The notes under the pieces: model-generated
The model's input: only the letters and a program-made list of their open reading frames with translations
What the model was told of the DNA's origin: nothing
Databases searched by the model: none
Part shown: in pieces, positions 1-4,936 of the stretch
Position numbering within the stretch: the first letter of the stretch is position 1
Layout of the letters: each line of letters begins with the position of its first letter
Assembly: GCA_023137005.1 (NCBI GenBank)
Contig: JAGLQE010000177.1
Location: 1 to 7,024, forward strand
Origin: Thermoplasmata archaeon
GTDB lineage: Archaea; Thermoplasmatota; Thermoplasmata; SG8-5; JAGLSY01
DNA length: 7,024 nucleotides
Reading direction: 5' to 3'
Translations under genes and position numbers: made by a program

Positions 1-35
1 TTAGCAAGTGACAAGATGACTCAGTAGAAACATTA

Positions 36-59
36 CACTTGGTAACATTATGCCAAGTG
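36..59. repeat. Inverted repeat CACTTGG/CCAAGTG upstream of purB
   Basis: CACTTGG (36-42) and CCAAGTG (53-59) are perfect 7-base inverted repeats around a 10-base AT-rich spacer. A further CAAGTG lies at 5-10. The site is about 60-80 bases upstream of the purB TATA-like box, where an archaeal regulator could bind. It could equally be a hairpin in the 3' tail of a gene lying left of the window. The repeat is seen directly; its role is not known. Confidence 0.45.
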
Positions 60-69
60 CGAAACACAA

Positions 70-93
70 CCTCGCCTGAAGGGCGGGGTCTTT
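70..93 (+). terminator. GC-rich hairpin followed by a short T run
   Basis: CCTCGCC (70-76) pairs with GGCGGGG (82-88), with one G-T pair, around the 5-base loop TGAAG. TCTTT follows at 89-93. It lies upstream of the predicted purB transcription start (near 146), so it is more likely the 3' end of a gene left of the window than part of the purB message. The T tract is short, so termination is tentative. Similar GC-rich hairpins also occur at IS200/IS605 element ends, but no transposase is in view. Confidence 0.35.
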
Positions 94-116
94 ATGGCAG
101 ATACATTCGAAAACCC

Positions 117-150
117 TTTAAACTCCCAACTCCCTTACAAGGTTCGGTGT
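117..150 (+). promoter_or_regulatory. purB promoter (TATA-like box) and ribosome binding site
   Basis: TTTAAA at 117-122 is a TATA-like box. At the usual archaeal distance of about 25 bases it would place transcription start near 146. GGTGT at 146-150 sits 4 bases before the ATG at 155 and is a short Shine-Dalgarno match. The transcript would therefore have a very short leader, or one nearly absent. Assignment is from spacing and composition only. Confidence 0.4.
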
Positions 151-154
151 CAAT

Positions 155-1495
155 ATGCCCCTATGCCCTTTAGATTTCAGATATGGCCAAGAGAAAATGA
201 AGAAGATCTTCGATGAGGAAGTACGCTTACAGCTCATGCTGGACGTGGAAGCCGCAATCGCCAGGGCCCATGCCAAGGTGGGGAATGTTTCCTCCGAACA
301 CGCGCAGATGATCACGGACAAGGCCAATACCCAGTTCGTCAAGCTGGAGAGGGTGTGGGAGATAGAGAAGGACACCAACCATGACATAATGGCCATGGTC
401 AAGGCCCTCACGGAGCAGTGCGGGGCCGCGGGAGATTATGTCCATCTGGGAGCAACGTCCAATGACATCGTTGATACAGTTACAGCACTTCAATTCAAGA
501 AGGCTATCGAGATGATAATGGACGATCTCATGATATTCGAGAACACCCTGATCGACCTGGCAGAAGAGCATAAGAACACGGTCATGGTGGGCAGAACACA
601 TGGTCAGTTTGCCATACCACTTACTTTCGGCATGAAGATCGCGGCATACGCCCTGGAAACCCACAGGCACCTGGTAAGATTGGAAGAGGCCAGGTCCAGG
701 ATATGCGTGGGCAAGCTGAGCGGCGCGGTTGGAACCGGCGCGGCTCTGGGGGAGCATGCGAAGGAATTGCAGATCATCACGATGGAGTCACTCGGCCTGG
801 GATATGAGGAGGCCAGCCTTCAGCTTGTCGGACGAGACCGGTATGTGGAGTTCATCGCTATCCTATCGAATATTTCAGCCTCTTTGGAAAAATTCGCGGT
901 TGAGATCCGAAACCTCCAGAGAAGCGAGATAGGGGAAGTGGCCGAGGCCTTTGATCGTGAAAAGCAGGTGGGCAGTTCGACCATGGCCCACAAGAAGAAT
1001 CCGATCACCTGCGAGAATGTTACGGGATTGGCCAGGGTCCAGAGGGCTTTCATAATTCCAACTTTAGAAAATTCCCCGCTCTGGCATGAGCGAGATCTAT
1101 CCAATTCATCGACTGAGCGTTTCACCATTGGTCACAGTTGCGTACTGGTGGACGACATGCTGGTCAAGATGAACAAGGTGTTCGCCAACCTCGCGGTCTT
1201 TCCGGATAAGATGAAGAAGAATCTGGAGATGAGCCAGGGATTGATCATGGCAGAGGCACTCATGATGGCACTGGTCAAGAAAGGTATCGGGAGGCAGGAC
1301 GCTCACGAGATGACCCGGAGGATATCCATGGGATGCATCGATGAGGGGCATGATATGAGGACCGGCCTGCTTGCGGATGAGACGGTCTCCAGCCTGTTCA
1401 CGCCCGAGGAACTGGATGCGCTTCTGGACCCAGCCAACTACACCGGCAGGGCGGCAGAGATCGTGGATGATGTGTCAGTGATAATAAGCGGATAG
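155..1495 (+). CDS. purB: Adenylosuccinate lyase
   Basis: This cytosolic purine-synthesis enzyme releases fumarate in two steps: SAICAR to AICAR, and adenylosuccinate to AMP. The 446-residue length is normal for the fumarase/aspartase superfamily, which acts as a homotetramer whose active sites combine three conserved regions from different subunits. All three are visible: TNHDIMA at 74-80 with TSNDIVDT at 101-108; GRTHGQ at 146-151, whose His149 matches the catalytic histidine of the family; and the signature loop GSSTMAHKKNP at 273-283, with the catalytic serine at 274 or 275. WHERDLSNSSTER at 310-322 is also typical of PurB rather than argininosuccinate lyase or fumarase. The loop has Ala where the family usually has Pro (Met-Pro-His), and KK for the usual KR. 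The ATG start gives the expected N-terminus (PLDFRYG close to the beginning). No purine gene is adjacent; the TPR gene converges on it after 16 bases. Confidence 0.96.
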   Translation: MPLCPLDFRYGQEKMKKIFDEEVRLQLMLDVEAAIARAHAKVGNVSSEHAQMITDKANTQFVKLERVWEIEKDTNHDIMAMVKALTEQCGAAGDYVHLGATSNDIVDTVTALQFKKAIEMIMDDLMIFENTLIDLAEEHKNTVMVGRTHGQFAIPLTFGMKIAAYALETHRHLVRLEEARSRICVGKLSGAVGTGAALGEHAKELQIITMESLGLGYEEASLQLVGRDRYVEFIAILSNISASLEKFAVEIRNLQRSEIGEVAEAFDREKQVGSSTMAHKKNPITCENVTGLARVQRAFIIPTLENSPLWHERDLSNSSTERFTIGHSCVLVDDMLVKMNKVFANLAVFPDKMKKNLEMSQGLIMAEALMMALVKKGIGRQDAHEMTRRISMGCIDEGHDMRTGLLADETVSSLFTPEELDALLDPANYTGRAAEIVDDVSVIISG

Positions 1496-1511
1496 GCCAT
1501 TCGGTTTAAGA

Positions 1512-2774
1512 TCATTCCAATGAGGCAAGGGCTTCTTCCACCCTGGAGATCATCTTCTCACTGCCAATTTCTTTGAATATGACGAGAGAGGACTCCAGAT
1601 CTTTCCGTGCTTTCTTCATTTTACCGGCCTTGATAAGCATTTTGCCGCATTCATAACGGGCATCGGCCAGTCTATAAGGCATTCCCAATTCCTCACGAAA
1701 TTCAATGGTCTTGAGGAAATAATCATAAGAGGTATCATAATCTTCTTTCAGGTCATAAGCGATTGCGAAGGACATGTACGCTCCCGAGAGACCAAGTTTG
1801 TCCTTCATTTTCTGGAAGATATCCAATGATCTTTGGCAATACTCGATGGACCTTTCAAAATCCCCCAGTTTTGCATGATCCTCACCAGCATTGAAGAGGG
1901 CCCAGGCATTCATGAGCACATAGTTTATTTCCATCGAGAGGGCGATGCATTTTTCATAATACTTAACGGATTTCGAATAATTCTCCATCCTGGCATAGGC
2001 GACCCCGATATTGTTCAGGACCGTGGCCATGCTCTCCTGCTTACCGGCCTTCTCAAAGAAAGATAGGGATGTCTTTGCCAGCTTGATCCCCTTCTCATAA
2101 TCCCCCTTCTCATCGTGGACATTGGCCATTGCCATGTAAACATGAGCGATGACCTCATCATCCTTTATCTCCTTGGCCATACTCAAACTCTCATCCAGGT
2201 AACTGAGGGCCTTTGGGTATTCTCCCTTTCGCCAGTGGAGGTTTCCCATGGAACGCAGGGACTCTGCGATCTCCTTCTTGTTCCACGTATCTTTGGCCAC
2301 CTGAAGGCTCTTCTCAAAATTCTTCCGGGCCTCTGAGTGATCTCCCTGTCTCAAGGCTAGGTTACCCAGTGAACGTGATATCTTGGACTGCTCCCCGGTC
2401 TTACCCAAACCCATTGAAAGTTCCATGGCAACTTTGTAATTATTTACAGCTGATTCCAGTTCTCCAGCATTGGAGGCTGCGGATGCTATGTGTATGAAAT
2501 CCTCCATCTTCGTTTCCAAGTTTGACTGGCTCTCGATTATCTCCTTGAAATTCTGTAATTTCCTGATCTTATTGTATAAATTCTTCGCCTTGTCAGTGCC
2601 GAATAGCTTCATAGAGCCAGAGAGTGCATTGGCCAGCCTGGGCAGGTCCTGGGGTCTGATATTATCTGGATCCATGTCCAGGGACTTGCACTGTTTCTTT
2701 ATGACGTGCTTTCCCATATCTCCCAGTTCTGCCTGCATTATCTTTTCAAGGGCAATAGATAGGTCATTAGGCAT
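1512..2774 (-). CDS. Tetratricopeptide-repeat protein with a helical N-terminal domain
   Basis: Predicted 420-residue soluble protein with no signal peptide or membrane segment. From about residue 85 to the end it consists of eight TPR units. The characteristic G-x-x-x-x-x-x-G-D/E-Y position recurs at exactly 40-residue intervals, beginning near residues 97, 137, 177, 217, 257, 297, 337 and 377 (examples GNLALRQGDH, GNLHWRKGEY, GVAYARMENY). Such superhelices bind protein partners. Residues 1-75 form a separate helical region with charged and hydrophobic alternation (for example KQCKSLDMDPDNI) that I cannot name. An in-frame ATG lies four codons upstream (2786). I prefer 2774 because GGTGGAG, a good ribosome site, lies between the two ATGs, and because the TATA-like box at 2796-2804 would start transcription close to 2774. 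The function is unknown: a scaffold or signalling adaptor is plausible from the fold alone. The gene is monocistronic in view, convergent with purB and divergent from the tRNA. Confidence 0.88.
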   Translation of the reverse strand: MPNDLSIALEKIMQAELGDMGKHVIKKQCKSLDMDPDNIRPQDLPRLANALSGSMKLFGTDKAKNLYNKIRKLQNFKEIIESQSNLETKMEDFIHIASAASNAGELESAVNNYKVAMELSMGLGKTGEQSKISRSLGNLALRQGDHSEARKNFEKSLQVAKDTWNKKEIAESLRSMGNLHWRKGEYPKALSYLDESLSMAKEIKDDEVIAHVYMAMANVHDEKGDYEKGIKLAKTSLSFFEKAGKQESMATVLNNIGVAYARMENYSKSVKYYEKCIALSMEINYVLMNAWALFNAGEDHAKLGDFERSIEYCQRSLDIFQKMKDKLGLSGAYMSFAIAYDLKEDYDTSYDYFLKTIEFREELGMPYRLADARYECGKMLIKAGKMKKARKDLESSLVIFKEIGSEKMISRVEEALASLE

Positions 2775-2795
2775 GCTCTCCACCATTTTAAGCGA

Positions 2796-2804
2796 ATATA
2801 AAAA
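2796..2804 (-). promoter_or_regulatory. Promoter of the TPR gene
   Basis: On the minus strand the sequence reads TTTTTATAT, a good archaeal TATA box, preceded by the purine-rich AAAGG that could act as a TFB recognition element. Its centre is about 26 bases from the ATG at 2774, which predicts a leaderless or nearly leaderless message. It is only about 14 bases from the ATG at 2786, too close for that start. The box is seen; the transcription start is inferred. Confidence 0.55.
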
Positions 2805-2832
2805 CCTTTACAAAGGGAATTGTGAAAGTGAT

Positions 2833-2857
2833 ATGCACATCATGATGCAATGCACAT
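2833..2857. repeat. Two ATGCACAT direct repeats around a CATCATGATG palindrome
   Basis: ATGCACAT occurs at 2833-2840 and again at 2850-2857, 17 bases apart start to start. A perfect 10-base palindrome CATCATGATG (2839-2848) overlaps the first copy. The cluster sits about 30 bases upstream of the TPR gene's TATA box, a position used by activators in archaea. No known regulator is assigned. Confidence 0.4.
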
Positions 2858-2905
2858 AATCATAACATTGGCAAGGCTGATATACAGGTTATTGTTTACG
2901 ATGGC

Positions 2906-2913
2906 TAATATAA
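2906..2913 (+). promoter_or_regulatory. Possible TATA box for the tRNA gene
   Basis: TAATATAA is the best TATA-like match upstream of the tRNA. Its centre predicts a transcript start near 2936, giving a precursor leader of about 55 bases that RNase P would remove. A weaker match, GATATACA at 2879-2886, would start the transcript near 2907 and so include the whole stem-loop at 2921-2973. Which is used cannot be told from sequence. Confidence 0.3.
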
Positions 2914-2920
2914 GCTAAAT

Positions 2921-2973
2921 GGGCTCATAGATCGCTGCCGAATCCGAATCGGCTTCGGCGCATCTACGACCCC
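2921..2973 (+). other. Long imperfect stem-loop with a 5' arm copied from tRNA-Ala
   Basis: The pairing is: GCCGAA (2937-2942) with TTCGGC (2954-2959); GC (2934-2935) with GC (2960-2961); TAGAT (2928-2932) with ATCTA (2962-2966). There are two single-base bulges (C2933, T2936) and an 11-base loop (2943-2953). After mismatches the helix continues with CT/AG-type pairs and GGG (2921-2923) with CCC (2971-2973), giving about 18 pairs in 53 bases. The 5' arm GGGCTCATAGATC followed by GCTGCC repeats the tRNA-Ala sequence 71 bases downstream, minus 13 bases lost between two GATC copies. It could be a remnant of a duplicated tRNA, a structured precursor leader, or a small RNA. Confidence 0.45.
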
Positions 2974-2991
2974 ACAATGCATTCGCAATAT

Positions 2992-3065
2992 GGGCTCATA
3001 GATCAGCTCGGAAGATCGCTGCCTTCGCAAGGCAGAGGCCGCGGGTTCAAATCCCGCTGGGTCCA
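2992..3065 (+). tRNA. tRNA-Ala (anticodon CGC)
   Basis: A full cloverleaf can be drawn. The acceptor stem is GGGCTCA (2992-2998) with TGGGTCC (3058-3064), and contains the G3-U70 pair that identifies alanine tRNA. The D arm is GATC (3001-3004) with GATC (3014-3017), with GG in the loop. The anticodon stem is CTGCC with GGCAG around the loop TTCGCAA (3024-3030), so the anticodon is CGC at 3026-3028, reading GCG. The variable loop is AGGCC, and the T stem is GCGGG with CCCGC around TTCAAAT. The discriminator base is A3065. There is no intron, and CCA is not encoded, so it must be added by CCA-adding enzyme. The gene stands alone, between the divergent TPR gene and the pilus operon. Confidence 0.96.
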
Positions 3066-3076
3066 TTTTTTCTTTT
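3066..3076 (+). terminator. T-rich terminator after tRNA-Ala
   Basis: TTTTTTCTTTT follows the discriminator base directly. Archaeal RNA polymerase stops at such T tracts without needing a hairpin, so this is the probable end of the tRNA transcript. It also insulates the pilus operon promoter 50 bases further on. Confidence 0.65.
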
Positions 3077-3126
3077 ATGATTTTCCATCTACTCGGATAC
3101 TATTACTTATAACACTACCCGACATC

Positions 3127-3135
3127 TATATATAT
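3127..3135 (+). promoter_or_regulatory. Promoter of the pilus-assembly operon
   Basis: TATATATAT is the strongest TATA box in this intergenic region. It predicts transcription start near 3155-3158 and so a 5' leader of about 90 bases before the TTG at 3248, which is long for an archaeal gene. A weaker alternative, CTTATAAC at 3106-3113, would start near 3135 and bring the GGTGGAG at 3152-3158 into the message. Confidence 0.5.
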
Positions 3136-3163
3136 GGATAATGTAATAAAAGGTGGAGAACAA

Positions 3164-3211
3164 GTGACTTATCATTACAGGTCATTAGTGGATGGGCTAA
3201 TTCGTGAGTGA
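3164..3211 (+). CDS. Possible 15-codon leader ORF
   Basis: A GTG start at 3164 is preceded, with 5 bases between, by GGTGGAG (3152-3158), one of the best ribosome-site matches in the window. It runs 15 codons to TGA at 3209-3211, reading MTYHYRSLVDGLIRE. It is in the same frame as the downstream ATPase but is separated from it by three in-frame stops (3209, 3233, 3239), so it is not an N-terminal extension. If transcription starts at 3155-3158 the ribosome site would be lost or trimmed, which weakens the case. There is no recognisable product. If translated it may act on expression of the operon rather than as a protein. Confidence 0.25.
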   Translation: MTYHYRSLVDGLIRE

Positions 3212-3216
3212 AACGA

Positions 3217-3230
3217 TCACTTGCAAGTGA
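3217..3230. promoter_or_regulatory. Perfect 14-base palindrome TCACTTGCAAGTGA in the pilus leader
   Basis: TCACTTG and CAAGTGA meet with no spacer, making a perfect dyad 5 bases upstream of the ribosome binding site of the pilus ATPase. It could be a dimeric-repressor operator or, in RNA, a 5-pair hairpin (TCACT with AGTGA, loop TGCA). A further CAAGTGA half-site lies at 3161-3167 in the same leader, and related half-sites occur upstream of purB. Confidence 0.5.
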
Positions 3231-3235
3231 GATAG

Positions 3236-3241
3236 GGGTGA
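3236..3241 (+). promoter_or_regulatory. Ribosome binding site setting the TTG start of the ATPase
   Basis: GGGGTGA (3235-3241 region) lies 6 bases before TTG at 3248 and matches the archaeal 16S 3' end (complement of CACCTCC) apart from one base. There is no in-frame ATG or GTG between the preceding stop (3239) and the conserved part of the protein, so this TTG is the only workable start. Confidence 0.65.
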
Positions 3242-3247
3242 AATAGA

Positions 3248-4936
3248 TTGGTACTCAAGAAGGCTCTGATAAAAAAACTTCTTAAATCAGGTTCCAAGTC
3301 TCTCAAGGTCAGGGTTCCTGTAGGAGAGAAGCTCAAGGAGCAGGAATATCAAGCTGGCAGAGGTTCTGAATTAACTCCACTGCCAGATATCACAGATCCC
3401 AATATCCAGGAGATCGAGATCTATCCTATCAGGCCTCCATATTCTTATGCCAGGATAACTTACAATAAAAAATTGAGTGAGTATGTGTATGAGACCATCG
3501 AGCCCCCATTGACCCCTAAGGAAAAAGAACTTCTCGACCTTATCATGGACACCTTTGAGAAGGCCCTCGAGTACGAGATGGACAAGATGGGTCTCAAGGA
3601 CAAGAGAGAGTACCTGAAGGGAGCTGTGGACAGCTTCATAAAATCCAGGGGCATCAAGGTGGACCCAAGCACCAAGATCAAGATCGATTATTACATACTG
3701 AGGAACTTCGTGGACTATGGTCATATCGACCCCCTCATGTCGGACGACTTCCTTGAGGATATATCATGTGATGGCACAGCTGTTCCACTCTTCGTGTTCC
3801 ATCAGAAATACGAATCCATTAAAACAGCCACCCTTTTCGAGGAAGCGAAGGACCTGGATAATTTCATAGTCCAGCTGGGCCAGCGCTGTGGAAAGCAGGT
3901 ATCTGTTTCAACACCCATTCTGGATGGGACATCCGGCGAGGGACACAGGGTGCAGGCTACATATGGCACGGAGGTAACGACCCGTGGTTCTTCTTTCACC
4001 ATCCGGCGTTTCAAGGAGAAGCCTTTCACACCAGTCGATCTTATCAAATTCAATACCGCATCACCGGAAATGGTCGCTTATCTATGGCTGGCCGTGGAGA
4101 TCGGTAAATCCATGCTGGTCGTGGGAGGAACAGCCAGTGGAAAGACAGCTACACTGAATGCGGCCGCTCTGTTCATCAGACCCGGGGCCAAGATAGTCAC
4201 CATGGAAGATACGCGTGAGCTTAACCTTCCACACGAGAACTGGATACCTGGAGCGACCAGAACAGGCCAGGGTGAAAGGGACGCGGAAGGAAAGGCCGAG
4301 GGCGAGATCGACATGTACGAGCTTGTCAGGGGCGCCTTGAGGCAGAGGCCTAATTACATCATAGTCGGAGAGGTCAGGGGTAAGGAAACATCCACCATGT
4401 TCCAGGCTATGGCCACAGGTCACACTACCTATTCCACGATGCATGCGGATTCTGTCAAATCCATGATAAACAGGCTGGAGAACCCGCCTATCAATACACC
4501 AAGGATATTGCTCACAGCTCTTAACTTCGTTGTGATCCAGAAGCATGTGAGGGTGAAGGACAATATCGTTCGTAGGATAACGGAGATCATCGAGCTGGTA
4601 GCCTATGAGGCAGACACCAATGAGATAATCACCAACACCGTTTATGCATGGGATCAGCGTTCGGACGGTTTCGCATACAGGGGTCACAGCTTCATTCTGG
4701 ACGGTATGATGGAAGTAAAGAATATGACCCATGATGAGATGGATGCCGAGTTCAGAAGAAGGGTGGACATCATCAATTACATGGTCGAGAAGAATATCAC
4801 GGATTTCTATGAAATATCCAATCTCATAGTGGCTTATTACAAGGAGCCCATGGATACAATTCAGAAGGTGAGGGACGAGATGGGCTGGGTCGAACCAGTC
4901 TTTGGCGGAGAGGAGGTGGAAGAGATTGGCGCATGA
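3248..4936 (+). CDS. Type IV pilus / Tad-type assembly ATPase (PilT/VirB11 family)
   Basis: This cytoplasmic hexameric motor hydrolyses ATP to drive pilin insertion through the platform protein. The protein has 562 residues. Residues 1-140 form a charged N-terminal region. The segment GHIDPLMSDDFLEDISCDG (158-176) is characteristic of archaeal type II/IV secretion ATPases. The Walker A is GGTASGKT (293-300), the Asp box IVTMEDTREL (316-325), the Walker B IIVGEVRG (371-378) with Glu375, and the His box GHTTYSTMHADS (391-402). All catalytic motifs are intact. A helical C-terminal tail (about 495-548) is typical of the archaeal family. The gene has a TTG start. Its end overlaps the next gene and carries that gene's ribosome site. 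The archaellum ATPase (ArlI/FlaI) is related, but no archaellum genes are present and two platform genes follow, so a pilus or Tad/Epd-like system is favoured. Confidence 0.93.
   Translation: MVLKKALIKKLLKSGSKSLKVRVPVGEKLKEQEYQAGRGSELTPLPDITDPNIQEIEIYPIRPPYSYARITYNKKLSEYVYETIEPPLTPKEKELLDLIMDTFEKALEYEMDKMGLKDKREYLKGAVDSFIKSRGIKVDPSTKIKIDYYILRNFVDYGHIDPLMSDDFLEDISCDGTAVPLFVFHQKYESIKTATLFEEAKDLDNFIVQLGQRCGKQVSVSTPILDGTSGEGHRVQATYGTEVTTRGSSFTIRRFKEKPFTPVDLIKFNTASPEMVAYLWLAVEIGKSMLVVGGTASGKTATLNAAALFIRPGAKIVTMEDTRELNLPHENWIPGATRTGQGERDAEGKAEGEIDMYELVRGALRQRPNYIIVGEVRGKETSTMFQAMATGHTTYSTMHADSVKSMINRLENPPINTPRILLTALNFVVIQKHVRVKDNIVRRITEIIELVAYEADTNEIITNTVYAWDQRSDGFAYRGHSFILDGMMEVKNMTHDEMDAEFRRRVDIINYMVEKNITDFYEISNLIVAYYKEPMDTIQKVRDEMGWVEPVFGGEEVEEIGA
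4912..4918 (+). promoter_or_regulatory. Internal ribosome binding site for the first platform gene
   Basis: GGAGGTG lies inside the last codons of the ATPase gene, 7 bases before TTG at 4926. It is the strongest Shine-Dalgarno match in the window. It argues for a start at 4926 rather than at the TTG at 4902, which has no such site. It also implies translational coupling, because the two reading frames overlap by 11 bases. Confidence 0.65.

Noticed and set aside
227..757. 176-codon minus-strand ORF opposite purB
   Set aside because: The plus strand carries the conserved PurB active-site motifs here, so the minus frame is a by-product of codon composition.
2833..2857. CRISPR or other repeat array
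   Set aside because: Only two 8-base copies occur with a 9-base gap, far short of CRISPR repeat and spacer sizes.
2921..2973. A second complete tRNA gene
   Set aside because: Only the acceptor 5' strand and part of the D arm match. There is no anticodon arm, T arm or matching acceptor 3' strand, so it cannot fold as a cloverleaf.
3164..3250. N-terminal extension of the ATPase from the GTG at 3164
   Set aside because: It is in the same frame but interrupted by stops at 3209, 3233 and 3239; a single sequencing error would not join them.
3248..4936. Archaellum motor ATPase (ArlI/FlaI) as the identity of the ATPase
   Set aside because: No archaellin, ArlF-H or similar genes are present, and two platform genes follow, whereas the archaellum has one platform protein (ArlJ).
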